Shown: positions 27,680 to 37,054 of the stretch, piece by piece
How the letters are laid out: each line of letters begins with the position of its first letter
How positions within the stretch are numbered: position 1 is the stretch's first letter
Source of the DNA: Rhodopseudomonas palustris JSC-3b
GTDB taxonomy: Bacteria > Pseudomonadota > Alphaproteobacteria > Rhizobiales > Xanthobacteraceae
Length of the DNA: 64,000 bases
NCBI GenBank assembly: GCA_000504425.1
Contig: KI632513.1
Location: forward strand, 3,224,606 to 3,288,605
Direction: 5' to 3'
Position numbers and translations under genes: made by a program
The notes under the pieces: generated by a model
What the model was told of the DNA's origin: nothing
The model's input: the letters and a program-made list of their open reading frames with translations, nothing else
Databases searched by the model: none

Positions 27680-28351
27680 ATGTCCACGCCCGCTTTCGTC
27701 AAACGCATTCTGCGCTCGAATGCGTTTCAGACCTTCATCAGCTATCCGCTGGCGGGCTATTTCCAGTTCGTGACCTGGACCGGCAAGATCGACCGGCCGG
27801 AACCGCCGGTGCCGGGGCCGTTCATCATGGCGATGTGGCACGGCCGGCTGATCATGCTGCCGATGCTGCGGGTCGGCGACAAACCGCTGGTGGCGCTGAT
27901 CAGCGGCCACCGCGACGGCCGCATCATCAGCAAGGTCGGCGCCCATTTCGGCATCATGACCGTCACCGGATCGAGCTCGAAAGGCGGCATGCGCGCGGTG
28001 CGCGAGCTGATGCGCTTTGGCCGCGACGGCCATTGCCTGTTCGTGACGCCGGATGGCCCGCGCGGCCCGCGCATGCATGTCAATGAAGGCGTGCTCGACA
28101 TCGCCCGCCTGACCGGACTGCCGATCGTGCCGGTCACGGTCGGCCCGCAGCGCGCGGTGGTGTTCAAAAGCTGGGACCGGCTGTTTCTGCCGCTGCCGTT
28201 CTCGAAAGTGGTGATTCGCTGGGGCGCGCCGATCACGGTCGATGCCGACACCGACCGCGCCGCCGCCGCCGCCGAACTCGAAGCGTCGCTGTCGGCGGTG
28301 CAGCGCGACGCCGAATTGCTGGCCGGCCGCGAGCCGATCGAGCCGGGCTGA
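27680..28351 (+). CDS. DUF374 lysophospholipid acyltransferase-family protein
   Basis: The 223-residue protein has the acyltransferase signature HxxxxD recast as in DUF374 proteins. Motif 1 is FIMAMWHGRLIMLPML, motif 2 is LISGHRDGRIISKVGAHFG, motif 3 is LFVTPDGPRGPRMHVNEGV, and motif 4 is GLPIVPVTVGPQ. A hydrophobic N-terminal segment suggests membrane association. Members of this family probably acylate lipid A or phospholipid precursors. The start could also be GTG 27668; neither has a strong ribosome site. It lies divergently from cmk and converges on aroA. Confidence 0.87.
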   Translation: MSTPAFVKRILRSNAFQTFISYPLAGYFQFVTWTGKIDRPEPPVPGPFIMAMWHGRLIMLPMLRVGDKPLVALISGHRDGRIISKVGAHFGIMTVTGSSSKGGMRAVRELMRFGRDGHCLFVTPDGPRGPRMHVNEGVLDIARLTGLPIVPVTVGPQRAVVFKSWDRLFLPLPFSKVVIRWGAPITVDADTDRAAAAAELEASLSAVQRDAELLAGREPIEPG

Positions 28352-28387
28352 TCCGCAGAACGCACGGCGCAAGTGTTTTCCGCGCGT

Positions 28388-28477
28388 CATGGCCGGGCTC
28401 GTCCCGGCCATCCACGTCTTTGAACCTGCAGTGCTTTTAAGGCGTGGATACCCGCGACAAGCGCGGGCATGACGGGT
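28388..28477. repeat. Dispersed ~90-bp double-hairpin repeat, copy 2
   Basis: The order is the same as in copy 1: ATGGCCGGG-CTCGT-CCCGGCCAT, linker CCACGTCTTTGAACCTGCAG, then CCCGCGACAAGCGCGGGCATGACGGG. It lies between the convergent acyltransferase and aroA genes. Confidence 0.85.
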
Positions 28478-28481
28478 CAAT

Positions 28482-28553
28482 CGGGGGAAGCCAGCCGCGG
28501 GCGACGCCCAAGCCCTGGAGCCCTGGATTGCTTCGCTGCGCTCGCAACGACGG
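28482..28553. repeat. Second short dispersed element adjoining copy 2
   Basis: The segment ending GGATTGCTTCGCTGCGCTCG and CAACGACGG is, from memory, one of the commonest intergenic repeats in many Proteobacteria. Only one copy was noticed in this window, so its status as a repeat rests on recall. Confidence 0.45.
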
Positions 28554-28556
28554 AGA

Positions 28557-29894
28557 CTAAGCGAACTCGGCGCCGAGCCGGCGCATCATCGGCACGAAAT
28601 CCGGGAAACTGGTGGCGATGAACGCGGTGTCATCGACCTTGACCGGCTGATCTGAAGCCAGGCCCATCACCAGCGCCGACATCGCGATGCGATGATCCAT
28701 GTGAGTGGCGACCAGACCGCCGCCGGGCACATGGCCGCGCCCTTCCACGATCAGATCGTCGCCCTCGATCGCCACGTCGACGCCGTTGACGCGCAGCATC
28801 GCCGCGGTCGCTTCGAGACGGTCGCTTTCCTTGACCCGCAGTTCCTGCAGGCCGCGCATCCTGGTCGTGCCCTCGGCAAAGGCCGCCGCCACCGCCAGCA
28901 CCAAATATTCGTCGATCATCGCCGGCGCGCGCGCGGCCGGCACATCGACGCCCTTGAGCCGCGACGCCTTGACCCGGAACTTGGCCATCGGCTCGCCAGC
29001 ATCGCCGCGCAGCTCGCTGATCTCGATCGAAGCGCCCATTTCCTGCAGCGTGGTGAACAGCCCGGTGCGCAGCGGATTGGTCATGACGTCGGTCAAGACC
29101 ACGTCCGAGCCCGGCACCAGCAGCGCCGCCACCATCGGAAACGCCGCCGAGGACGGATCGGCCGGCACCACCACCGGGGCGCCGCGCAGCTCCGGCTGGC
29201 CGGTGAGCACGATGCGGCGACCATGGGCGCCTTCCGGCTGCGAGCTGATGGTCGCGCCGAAATGGCGCAGCATCAGCTCGGTATGATCGCGGCTCCCTTC
29301 CGATTCGATCACCGTGGTGACGCCCGGCGCCGCCAACCCCGCCAATAGTACCGCCGACTTGATCTGCGCCGAGGCAACCGGGGTGCGGTATTCGATCGGC
29401 AGCGGATCGCGCGCGCCCTGCAGCGTCAGCGGCAACCGGCCGCCGTCGGCGCATGACACCACGCTCGCGCCCATCAATTGCAGCGGATCGAGCACCCGGC
29501 GCATTGGCCGCGAGCGCAGCGAGGCATCGCCATCAAATTGCGCGGTGATCGGACAGCCCGCCACCGCGCCCATCACCAGCCGGCAGCCGGTGCCGGAATT
29601 GCCGAAGTCGAGCGGGGCTTGCGGCTGGGCGAAGCCGGCGACGCCAACCCCATTGACCTTCCAGGCGAATTCGCCGGTGCGCGCCACCTGCGCACCGAGC
29701 GCCTGCATCGCCTTGGCGGTGTTGAGCACGTCCTCGCCTTCAAGCAGGCCGGAAATCGTGGTCTCGCCGACCGACAGCGCGCCGAGAATCAGCGCACGAT
29801 GCGAGATCGACTTATCGCCAGGCACACGCACCTCGCCGTGCAGAGCGGTGCTTTTGCGGGCTTCGAGCGGCTTGGGGTCTGCGGAATGAGTCAC
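28557..29894 (-). CDS. aroA: 3-phosphoshikimate 1-carboxyvinyltransferase (EPSP synthase)
   Basis: The 445-residue shikimate-pathway enzyme resembles the class II (CP4-type) lineage along its whole length: [20 protein letters not shown] at the N-terminus, [59 protein letters not shown] and [16 protein letters not shown]. The active-site loop is [12 protein letters not shown]. Glycine stands where CP4 has the alanine that gives glyphosate insensitivity. The start ATG at 29894 faces the FYDLN-acid gene across a 144-nt divergent region. Confidence 0.96.
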   Translation of the reverse strand: MTHSADPKPLEARKSTALHGEVRVPGDKSISHRALILGALSVGETTISGLLEGEDVLNTAKAMQALGAQVARTGEFAWKVNGVGVAGFAQPQAPLDFGNSGTGCRLVMGAVAGCPITAQFDGDASLRSRPMRRVLDPLQLMGASVVSCADGGRLPLTLQGARDPLPIEYRTPVASAQIKSAVLLAGLAAPGVTTVIESEGSRDHTELMLRHFGATISSQPEGAHGRRIVLTGQPELRGAPVVVPADPSSAAFPMVAALLVPGSDVVLTDVMTNPLRTGLFTTLQEMGASIEISELRGDAGEPMAKFRVKASRLKGVDVPAARAPAMIDEYLVLAVAAAFAEGTTRMRGLQELRVKESDRLEATAAMLRVNGVDVAIEGDDLIVEGRGHVPGGGLVATHMDHRIAMSALVMGLASDQPVKVDDTAFIATSFPDFVPMMRRLGAEFA

Positions 29895-29973
29895 GAACGA
29901 ATCTCCGGCGCTTGGCCAATGAGGTCAGGCCGAACGTGCCCGCTGCCTGAAAACGCCCCGTGAAGAAGCGCTA

Positions 29974-29979
29974 TTGACA
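29974..29979 (+). promoter_or_regulatory. Candidate -35 element (TTGACA) for the FYDLN-acid gene
   Basis: A perfect TTGACA lies 60 nt before the GTG start at 30039. No good -10 box follows at 16-18 nt, so the promoter is tentative. Confidence 0.3.
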
Positions 29980-30038
29980 GCAGCGTGGCAACTAGCCAAG
30001 TGAAGCACCGTTTTTCAAGAATTCCCAGGATTGCACAA

Positions 30039-30440
30039 GTGGCCAAATCCGAGCTCGGAACCAAGCGCATTTGCCCGACCACGGGCAAAAAGTTCTATGA
30101 CCTCAACAAGAATCCTGTGATCTCCCCTTATACCGGAGAAGTGGTGCCGATCGCGGCAATTCCGCAGCCGCGTGGCCGCGCCGAAGCAGCCCGCGGTGCC
30201 ATGTCGGACACCATGGCGGAGACCGCGAGCGAAGAGTTGGTGTCGCTCGAAGAGGCCGATGCCGAAGAGAACACCGGCAAGATCAAGGCGATCGTCCCCG
30301 AATCGGAGGACGACATCGAGATCGATGAGGCCCTCGACGACGAGGATGATGACGATTCCACCTTCATCGCCGACGAAGAAGAAGGGGATGAAGACGTCAC
30401 CGACATCATTGGTGACGTTTCTGGCGATGAGGAGACTTGA
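30039..30440 (+). CDS. TIGR02300-family (FYDLN acid domain) protein
   Basis: The 133-residue protein begins AKSELGTKRICPTTGKKFYD-LNKNPV, the invariant start of this alphaproteobacterial family. The C-terminal half is extremely acidic, with long runs of Asp and Glu. The GTG at 30039 was chosen because the conserved domain starts there and AGGA sits 8 nt upstream; an earlier in-frame ATG would add a non-conserved basic leader. The function is unknown; the acidic tail suggests binding to a basic partner or metal. It is divergent from aroA and upstream of two tRNA-Ala genes. Confidence 0.9.
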   Translation: MAKSELGTKRICPTTGKKFYDLNKNPVISPYTGEVVPIAAIPQPRGRAEAARGAMSDTMAETASEELVSLEEADAEENTGKIKAIVPESEDDIEIDEALDDEDDDDSTFIADEEEGDEDVTDIIGDVSGDEET

Positions 30441-30506
30441 GATCGTCGTCAGAATGTGATCAACGAATGCCGTGCGCGGTTGCTGTTCGCCGCCGCGCAC
30501 TGGAAC

Positions 30507-30582
<76 letters not shown>

Positions 30583-30714
30583 ACAACCCGTTTCTATGAC
30601 CTGACGGTCATGGTTGAGGGCGCGTTCTGATCGCGCTCCGTGCTTCTCGCGAAGCAGCCGTGACAAAGGGACCATCGCTAACACCGCGCGGTGCTTGCGC
30701 CGCGTGCCCGGAAC

Positions 30715-30790
<76 letters not shown>

Positions 30791-30911
30791 AGCTCCCACC
30801 ATCAGCCTTTTACCGATGACTTGCTTGCGGCGCCTTGAGGGCGCAATCTGAGCGCGTTCGCGCTTCCTCGCGCAGCGTTCCGCGACAACTTGAGCAAGCT
30901 TCGCCACTCCC

Positions 30912-32117
30912 ATGACCCCAAACATTGCTCCCGGCGCTTTGGCCGGCCTGCGCGTGATCGATCTGTCGCGCGTGCTCGGCGGCCCGTATTGCACGCAAAT
31001 CCTCGCCGACCATGGCGCCGACGTCATCAAGGTCGAACCGCCGGCCGGCGATGAAGTGCGCGAATGGGGCCCGCCGTTCCATGAGGAAGACGCGGCCTAT
31101 TTCATCGGCGTCAATCGCAACAAGCGCTCGATCGGGCTCGACCTCGCCTCGCCGACCGGGCGCGAGGTGCTGCTGACCATGCTGGCCAGCGCCGATGTGC
31201 TGATCGAGAATTTCAAGCCGGGCACGCTGGAAAAATGGGGCATCGGCAGCGAGGTGCTGCGCGCGCGCTTTCCGCAGCTGGTGCATTGCCGGATCTCCGG
31301 CTTTGGCGGCGATGGCCCGCGCGGCGGCAATCCCGGCTATGACGCGATCGTGCAGGCGATGGCCGGCATGATGGCCGCCACCGGCTCGGCGCAAAGCGGC
31401 CCGACCCGGATCGGCGTGCCGCTGGTCGACGTCACCACCGGCCTTTATGCCGCGATCGGCATTCTGATGGCGCTGGCCGAGCGCCAGAAATCCGGCGAGG
31501 GCCAGTTTCTCGAAACCACGTTGTTCGAGACCGGGCTCGCCATCATGCACCCCCATGCCGCCAACTACTTCATGCATGGCAAGCCGCCGGCGCTGACCGG
31601 CAATGAGCACCCCAATCTGGTGCCCTATACGATCTTCGCCACCAAGACCGACGACATCTTCATCGGCGTCGGCAATGACGCCACCTTCCGCAAGCTGACC
31701 CGCGAGATCGGCAAGCCGGAATTGGGCACCGACCCACGTTTTGCCCGCAACAAGGATCGCATCGCCAATCGCGAGGCGCTGCGCGCTGTACTCGCCGCCG
31801 TGTTCTGCCAGCACGAAGCCGAGCCGCTATGCGACCGGCTGCTGGCGGCCGGACTGCCGGCCGGGCCGGTGCAATCGATCGACAAGGCGCTGACCAGCGC
31901 TCATGCCAGCTACCGCGGCGATGTGATCGCCAAGGACTGGTACAAGGGCGTCGCCTCACCGATCCGGATGGAGCGCACCAAGGCCTCGCTGCGCCGGCTG
32001 CCGCCGAAATTCGGACAGGACACCGCCGAAGTGCTCGGCGAATTCGGCTATTCGGCTGACGCGATCGACGCGCTGATCAAGAACGGCGCGGTGTGCGGCA
32101 CCACCAAGCGCCGTTAG
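30912..32117 (+). CDS. CaiB/BaiF (type III) CoA-transferase
   Basis: The 401-residue family III CoA-transferase has LAGLRVIDLSRVLGGPYCTQ near the start, DVIKVEPPAGDEVREWGPPF, YFIGVNRNKRSIGLDLASP, and the catalytic aspartate in GVPLVDVTTGLYAAIGIL. ETTLFETGLAIMHPHAANYF and LPAGPVQSIDKAL follow. It moves CoA between carboxylic acids. No dedicated partner enzyme adjoins it, so the substrate is open. It starts about 120 nt past the second tRNA-Ala. Confidence 0.92.
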   Translation: MTPNIAPGALAGLRVIDLSRVLGGPYCTQILADHGADVIKVEPPAGDEVREWGPPFHEEDAAYFIGVNRNKRSIGLDLASPTGREVLLTMLASADVLIENFKPGTLEKWGIGSEVLRARFPQLVHCRISGFGGDGPRGGNPGYDAIVQAMAGMMAATGSAQSGPTRIGVPLVDVTTGLYAAIGILMALAERQKSGEGQFLETTLFETGLAIMHPHAANYFMHGKPPALTGNEHPNLVPYTIFATKTDDIFIGVGNDATFRKLTREIGKPELGTDPRFARNKDRIANREALRAVLAAVFCQHEAEPLCDRLLAAGLPAGPVQSIDKALTSAHASYRGDVIAKDWYKGVASPIRMERTKASLRRLPPKFGQDTAEVLGEFGYSADAIDALIKNGAVCGTTKRR

Positions 32118-32196
32118 CGCAGCTTCGATTCTGATCGCAGCCGCGCCGCGGCGGCTGGCCGCAGCCGCGCTGCTCGCACCCCTCCCCTATAGCACG

Positions 32197-32214
32197 CCAA
32201 GTGCTTGCACTTGG
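32197..32214. promoter_or_regulatory. Perfect 18-bp palindrome upstream of ugpB
   Basis: CCAAGTGC-TT-GCACTTGG is a perfect inverted repeat, 80 nt past the CoA-transferase stop and 143 nt before the ugpB start. No U-tract follows, so it resembles a dimeric operator more than a terminator. The binding protein is unknown. Confidence 0.5.
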
Positions 32215-32285
32215 TTGCACTGCAGCGCCGATGACCACGGCCAATCGGCGACGCTGCGTCTTTTCGTCTGGCCCGCGCGGCGATA

Positions 32286-32303
32286 CGGTCATGTAACCGT
32301 CAT
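32286..32303 (+). promoter_or_regulatory. PHO box upstream of ugpBAEC
   Basis: CGGTCAT-GTAA-CCGTCAT is two 7-bp direct repeats with a 4-bp spacer. It matches the PhoB consensus CTGTCAT-N4-CTGTCAT at 6 of 7 positions in each half. It ends 54 nt before the ugpB ATG. ugp operons are classic PhoB targets, so phosphate-starvation control is likely. Confidence 0.65.
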
Positions 32304-32357
32304 CCGGCGCTGGTACCCGCGCCATCACGTGATGATAGCCCAGTCGGGGAGGAATTG

Positions 32358-33674
32358 ATGACGCTACGGACCTTTGGCCTTGCCACGTTGCTGTCGACGA
32401 CGCTGGCCCTTGCTTCGCCTGCTTATGCCGTCACCGAAATTCAGTGGTGGCACGCCATGACCGGCGCCAATAACGACGTGATCGTCAAGCTGGCCGAGGA
32501 GTTCAACGCCTCGCAAAGCGACTACAAGGTGGTGGCGTCCTACAAGGGCAGCTATGCCGACACCATGAATGCCGGCATTGCCGCATTCCGCGCCAACAAC
32601 GCCCCGCATATCCTGCAAGTGTTCGAGGTCGGCACCGCCACCATGATGGCCGCGACCGGCGCGGTGAAGCCAGTCTATAAGCTGATGGCTGAGGCCGGCG
32701 AGACCTTCGATCCGCAGGCCTATCTGCCCGCGATCACCGGCTATTACTCGACCACCAAGGGCGAGATGCTGTCGTTCCCGTTCAACTCGTCCTCGATGGT
32801 GATGTGGGTCAACAAGGACGCGCTGAAGAAGGCCAACATCACCGAGATTCCGAAAACCTGGCCGCAGGTTTTTGAAGACGCCAAGAAGCTCAAGGCCGCT
32901 GGTTATGAGACTTGCGGGTTCTCGACCGCCTGGGTGAGCTGGGCGCATATCGAACAGCTGTCGGCGTGGCATAACGTGCCGCTCGCGACCAAATCCAATG
33001 GCCTGGACGGTTTTGATACCGAGCTGAAATTCAACGGCCCGGTGCAGGTCAAGCATCTGGAAAAGCTGATCGAACTGAAAAAGGACAACAGCTACGATTA
33101 TTCCGGGCGCACCAATACCGGGGAAGGGCGCTTCACGTCCGGCGAATGCCCGATCTTCCTGACCTCGTCGGCGTTCTTCGGCCAGGTGCGCGCCAACGCC
33201 AAATTCGACTTCACCAATGCGCCGATGCCATATTACCCGGATGTCGAGGGCGCGCCGCAGAACTCGATCATCGGCGGCGCCTCGCTGTGGGTGATGGCCG
33301 GCAAGAAGCCGGACGAATACAAGGGCGTCGCCAAATTCCTGGCGTTCCTGTCCGACACCGACCGCCAGGTCGAGATTCACAAGAAGTCCGGCTATCTGCC
33401 GATCACCAAGGCCGCCTATGCCAAGGCCAAGGCGCAAGGCTTCTACAACGACTTCCCCTATCTCGAAACGCCGCTGCTGGAGCTGACCAACAAGCCGCCG
33501 ACCGATAATTCGCGCGGCCTGCGCCTTGGCAACATGGTGCAGCTGCGCGAGCTGATCGCCGAGGAATTCGAGCTGGCGCTGAACGGCAAGAAGTCGGCCA
33601 AGGACGCGCTCGACAGCGCCGTGCAGCGCGGCAACCAGATCCTGCGGCAGTTTGAACGCACCGCCAGCCGCTGA
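32358..33674 (+). CDS. ugpB: sn-Glycerol-3-phosphate ABC transporter substrate-binding protein
   Basis: This 438-residue periplasmic protein has a signal peptide (about residues 1-24, cleaved after SPAYA). The mature start TEIQWWHAMTGANNDVIVKL is the UgpB hallmark, followed by SYADTMNAGIAAFRA, PHILQVFEVGTATMMAA and MLSFPFNSSSMVMWVNKDAL. It captures glycerol-3-phosphate and its diesters. The ATG at 32358 has GGGGAGGAA upstream at good distance; the TTG just before it is not needed. It is the first gene of the ugpBAEC operon behind a PHO box. Confidence 0.95.
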   Translation: MTLRTFGLATLLSTTLALASPAYAVTEIQWWHAMTGANNDVIVKLAEEFNASQSDYKVVASYKGSYADTMNAGIAAFRANNAPHILQVFEVGTATMMAATGAVKPVYKLMAEAGETFDPQAYLPAITGYYSTTKGEMLSFPFNSSSMVMWVNKDALKKANITEIPKTWPQVFEDAKKLKAAGYETCGFSTAWVSWAHIEQLSAWHNVPLATKSNGLDGFDTELKFNGPVQVKHLEKLIELKKDNSYDYSGRTNTGEGRFTSGECPIFLTSSAFFGQVRANAKFDFTNAPMPYYPDVEGAPQNSIIGGASLWVMAGKKPDEYKGVAKFLAFLSDTDRQVEIHKKSGYLPITKAAYAKAKAQGFYNDFPYLETPLLELTNKPPTDNSRGLRLGNMVQLRELIAEEFELALNGKKSAKDALDSAVQRGNQILRQFERTASR

Positions 33675-33745
33675 TCACTCGCTGATGACAGATCGCCTCC
33701 TCCTCGCGTTTGCTCTATCGTCCTCGCGGGAGGAGGCGCGCTGCC

Positions 33746-34627
33746 ATGCATAAGAACGTCGTGTTCCAGCATCGCTGGCTGCCCTATCTGCTGATCGCCC
33801 CGCAGCTGTTGATCGTGCTGGCATTCTTCTATTGGCCAGCGCTGCAGGCGGTGTGGCAATCGTTCCTGCTGCAGGATGCGTTCGGGCTTTCGACAACTTT
33901 CGTCGGTTTCGAGAACTACGTGGAGCTGATCCGCCAGCCGGAATATTTTGGCGCGGTGATCCGCACCTTCGTGTTCTCGGCGCTGATTGCCGGATCCTCG
34001 CTATCATTCGCGCTGCTGCTGGCGGTGATGGCCGACAAGCCGCTGTCGGGCTCCACCGTGTATCGCACGCTGCTGATCTGGCCCTATGCGGTCGCGCCCG
34101 CGGTCGCCGGCGTACTATGGATCTTCATGCTGCATCCCTCGCTGGGCATGGTCGCGCGCGGGCTGCGTGCGCTTGGCCTTGATTGGAATCCGCTGCTCAA
34201 TGGCAATCACGCCATGATCCTGGTGGTGCTGGCCGCGGCCTGGAAGCAGATTTCCTACAATTTCCTGTTCTTCCTCGCCGGGCTGCAGTCGATCCCGAAA
34301 AGCGTGCTGGAAGCGGCGGCGATCGACGGCGCCGGGCCCATGCGCCGGTTCTGGACCGTGACCTTCCCGCTGCTGACGCCGACCATCTTCTTCCTGATCG
34401 TCGTCAACATCGTGTACGCGTTCTTCGACACTTTTGGCATCATCGACGCCATGACCGGCGGCGGTCCGGCCAAGGCCACCGAAACGCTGGTGTACAAGGT
34501 CTATCTCGACGGCCTGCTCGGCGGCAATCTCGGCTCGTCGGCGGCGCAGTCGGTGCTGCTGATGATGATGGTGATCGTGCTCACCGCGATTCAGTTCCGC
34601 TACGTCGAACGCAAGGTGACGTATTGA
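33746..34627 (+). CDS. ugpA: sn-Glycerol-3-phosphate ABC transporter permease
   Basis: The 293-residue inner-membrane permease has six predicted helices, beginning [20 protein letters not shown]. The cytoplasmic EAA loop [20 protein letters not shown] contacts the ATPase. [20 protein letters not shown] is the usual C-terminal feature of MalF-type sugar permeases. GGGAGGAGG precedes ATG 33746. The gap to ugpE is unusually long (249 nt) because a palindromic repeat lies between them. Confidence 0.94.
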   Translation: MHKNVVFQHRWLPYLLIAPQLLIVLAFFYWPALQAVWQSFLLQDAFGLSTTFVGFENYVELIRQPEYFGAVIRTFVFSALIAGSSLSFALLLAVMADKPLSGSTVYRTLLIWPYAVAPAVAGVLWIFMLHPSLGMVARGLRALGLDWNPLLNGNHAMILVVLAAAWKQISYNFLFFLAGLQSIPKSVLEAAAIDGAGPMRRFWTVTFPLLTPTIFFLIVVNIVYAFFDTFGIIDAMTGGGPAKATETLVYKVYLDGLLGGNLGSSAAQSVLLMMMVIVLTAIQFRYVERKVTY

Positions 34628-34671
34628 TGTGCGCTTCGTCGATCACCGCGGACGCGCGGATAGCGCCTCTT

Positions 34672-34834
34672 CACCTCTCCCCGCGTGCGGGGCGAGGTCG
34701 CCCGGCAAAGCGCAGCGACGCCGGGCGGGTGAGGGGGCAGTTCTTCAAGTCACAGCGCGCGGCCACGCCCCCTCACCCGACTGCCCCGCGCAAGGCGCGT
34801 GTCAGTCACCCTCTCCCCGCAAGCGGGGCGAGGG
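34672..34834. repeat. Palindromic repeat between ugpA and ugpE
   Basis: Both ends carry CTCTCCCCGC-N4-GCGGGGCGAGG-type hairpins (34675-34696 and 34811-34833). Inner complementary arms GGTGAGGGGGC and GCCCCCTCACC allow one long fold. Such CCCTCTCCCCGC elements are common between genes in this bacterial group (recall). Confidence 0.7.
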
Positions 34835-34876
34835 ACATCCTCGCGAGCTGTTACTTCCAAAGAACGGGCGGCGCTG

Positions 34877-35725
34877 ATGGTCGAGAATGAAGGCATCCGG
34901 CGTTATGTCGCCCACGCGATTCTGTGGCTCGGGATCGCGATCGTGGCGTTTCCGGTCTATCTGGCGATCGTGGCCTCCACCCAGGACGCCGCTTCGATCG
35001 CCAACGGCCAGATGTCGCTGCTGCCTGGCGGCCATTTGATCGAGACCTATTACAAGACCATCTTCGTCGGCACGTCCGGATCGACGCGCGAGCCGGTCGG
35101 CGTGATGCTGATGAACTCGCTGGTGATGGCGCTGGCGATCGCCTGCGGCAAGATCGCAATCTCGATCATCTCCGCCTATGCGGTGGTGTATTTCCGCTTT
35201 CCGCTGCGCATGACGATCTTCTGGCTGATCTTCATCACCTTGATGCTGCCAGTCGAGGTGCGGATCTATCCGACCTACAAGATCGCCGCCGATCTGCAAT
35301 TGCTCGACAGCTATGCCGGCTTGACGCTGCCGCTGATCGCGTCGGCGACCGCGACGCTATTGTTCCGGCAGTTCTTCATGACGGTGCCGGATGAACTCTT
35401 GGAAGCCTCGCGGATCGACGGCGCAGGGCCGTTGCGATTCTTCTGGGATACGCTCTTGCCTTTGTCGCGCACCAATATCGCCGCGCTGTTTGTGATCCTG
35501 TTCATCTATGGCTGGAACCAATATTTGTGGCCGCTGCTGATCACCACGCGCGACGACATGCAGACCATCGTGATCGGCATCCGCAAGATGATCACCACCT
35601 CCGACGCGCTGACCGAATGGCCGGTGGTGATGGCGACCGCGGTGCTGGCGATGCTGCCGCCAGTGGTCGTGGTGGTGGTGATGCAGAAACTATTCGTGCG
35701 CGGGCTGGTGGAGACGGAAAAGTGA
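34877..35725 (+). CDS. ugpE: sn-Glycerol-3-phosphate ABC transporter permease
   Basis: The 282-residue MalG-type permease has about six helices. Its EAA loop is LEASRIDGAGPLRFFWDTLL, with NQYLWPLLITTRDDMQTIVI after it and PPVVVVVVMQKLFVRGLVET at the C-terminus. The ATG at 34877 starts the conserved protein; an earlier in-frame start would lie inside the repeat. It pairs with UgpA to form the channel. Confidence 0.94.
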   Translation: MVENEGIRRYVAHAILWLGIAIVAFPVYLAIVASTQDAASIANGQMSLLPGGHLIETYYKTIFVGTSGSTREPVGVMLMNSLVMALAIACGKIAISIISAYAVVYFRFPLRMTIFWLIFITLMLPVEVRIYPTYKIAADLQLLDSYAGLTLPLIASATATLLFRQFFMTVPDELLEASRIDGAGPLRFFWDTLLPLSRTNIAALFVILFIYGWNQYLWPLLITTRDDMQTIVIGIRKMITTSDALTEWPVVMATAVLAMLPPVVVVVVMQKLFVRGLVETEK

Positions 35726-35731
35726 AGATCG

Positions 35732-35827
35732 CGAATAATCGGGCGAATAGCGAATGGCGAATAGCGAACACCCCAAGCCCCATCGCCACGCCCGTGGTCT
35801 ATTCGCTATTCGCTACTCCCTACTCGC
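35732..35827. repeat. Palindromic repeat between ugpE and ugpC
   Basis: The left arm contains GCGAATAGCGAATGGCGAAT, and the right arm contains CTATTCGCTATTCGCTACTC. They are complementary around a central CCACGCCCGTGG. This is an AT-rich element unlike the coding DNA around it. Confidence 0.7.
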
Positions 35828-35848
35828 TTCTGTGCGCGGAGCGCGCTG

Positions 35849-36901
35849 ATGGCTAACGTCACGCTGCGCAATGTCCGCAAGACCTATCCGGGCGGTTTTG
35901 AGGCCATCAAGGGCATCGACGTCGCGGTCGGCGATGGCCAGTTCTGCGTGCTGGTCGGGCCGTCGGGCTGTGGCAAGTCCACGCTGCTGCGCATGGTGGC
36001 CGGGCTCGAAACCATCAGCTCCGGCGAGATCGAGATCGGCGAGCGCGTGGTCAACACCATCGAGCCGGCCGATCGCGACATCGCCATGGTGTTTCAGAAC
36101 TACGCGCTCTATCCGCATATGACCGTGTACAACAACATGGCCTATGGCTTGCGCAATCGCGGCATGCCTAAGCCCGAGATCGAGCAACGGGTGCGCGAGG
36201 CGGCGCGCATTCTGGAAATCGAAGCGCTACTTGACCGCAAGCCGCGCCAGCTATCGGGCGGTCAGCGCCAGCGGGTGGCGATGGGCCGCGCGATCGTGCG
36301 CCAGCCCAAAGTGTTTCTGTTCGACGAGCCGCTGTCCAATCTCGACGCCAAACTGCGGATCGCGATGCGGGTCGAAATCCGCAAGCTGCAGCGCCGGCTC
36401 GCCACCACCTCGATCTATGTCACCCATGATCAGCTCGAAGCGATGACGCTGGCCGACATTCTGGTGGTGATGAATGGCGGCGTGGTCGAGCAGATCGGCA
36501 GCCCGCTCGAGGTCTATCACCGGCCGGCGACCACCTTTGTCGCGTCCTTCATCGGCGCGCCGCCGATGAATCTGATCGCGCTCGAGGGCAGCGAGCTGCG
36601 CCGCCAGCTCGGCGATCATGGCGATGCAACGACGCTCGGCATCCGGCCGGAAGACTTGACGCTGACCAGTGGCGACGCGGGCGATGGCGGGCTCGCGCTC
36701 AAGCTGCGCGTCGATGCGGTCGAGCGGGTCGGGCCGGAGAGCTTTGTCTATGGCCGCCCGGGTGATCACCAGGGCGAAGCCGAGATCATCGTGCGGGTCG
36801 CGGGCGAGCACACCCCCGCGCTCGGCGAGCATGTGCTGGCGGTGGCCAGCCGCGCCAAGCTGCATCTGTTTGGTCGCGACGGCCGGCGCCTTGAGCCGTA
36901 A
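35849..36901 (+). CDS. ugpC: sn-Glycerol-3-phosphate ABC transporter ATP-binding protein
   Basis: The 350-residue MalK-type ATPase has Walker [10 protein letters not shown] (about residues 36-44), signature [16 protein letters not shown], Walker [16 protein letters not shown] and the switch histidine in [16 protein letters not shown]. The C-terminal TOBE/OB region includes [14 protein letters not shown]. It energises uptake through UgpAE. It is the last gene of the operon. Confidence 0.94.
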   Translation: MANVTLRNVRKTYPGGFEAIKGIDVAVGDGQFCVLVGPSGCGKSTLLRMVAGLETISSGEIEIGERVVNTIEPADRDIAMVFQNYALYPHMTVYNNMAYGLRNRGMPKPEIEQRVREAARILEIEALLDRKPRQLSGGQRQRVAMGRAIVRQPKVFLFDEPLSNLDAKLRIAMRVEIRKLQRRLATTSIYVTHDQLEAMTLADILVVMNGGVVEQIGSPLEVYHRPATTFVASFIGAPPMNLIALEGSELRRQLGDHGDATTLGIRPEDLTLTSGDAGDGGLALKLRVDAVERVGPESFVYGRPGDHQGEAEIIVRVAGEHTPALGEHVLAVASRAKLHLFGRDGRRLEP

Positions 36902-36974
36902 ACGCATTTTCCCAGATTGCGGCGGCGGGTTCTTGAACAGCCGATGGCAATGACCATATCCTGGTGGTGACCGG

Positions 36975-37054
36975 AGGGCGTTACCGTCAACCGGGCCACT
37001 GAGGTGCCGAAAGGGCCTCCAATATCAAAGTCGCTTCGAGAGGACTTTGGGACA
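36975..37054 (+). promoter_or_regulatory. ROSE-type RNA thermometer in the hsp20 leader
   Basis: The Shine-Dalgarno GAGAGGA is buried in a hairpin, 37027-37048. AAAGTC pairs with GACTTT, one G (37033) is bulged, CTT pairs with GAG, and the loop is CGA. The anti-SD strand reads TCGCT, matching the ROSE consensus U(U/C)GCU opposite AGGA with its characteristic bulged G. A second hairpin (GAGG...CCTC around a GAAA loop, 37001-37019) lies upstream, as ROSE leaders usually have several. ROSE elements control small heat-shock genes in Bradyrhizobium. Confidence 0.72.
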
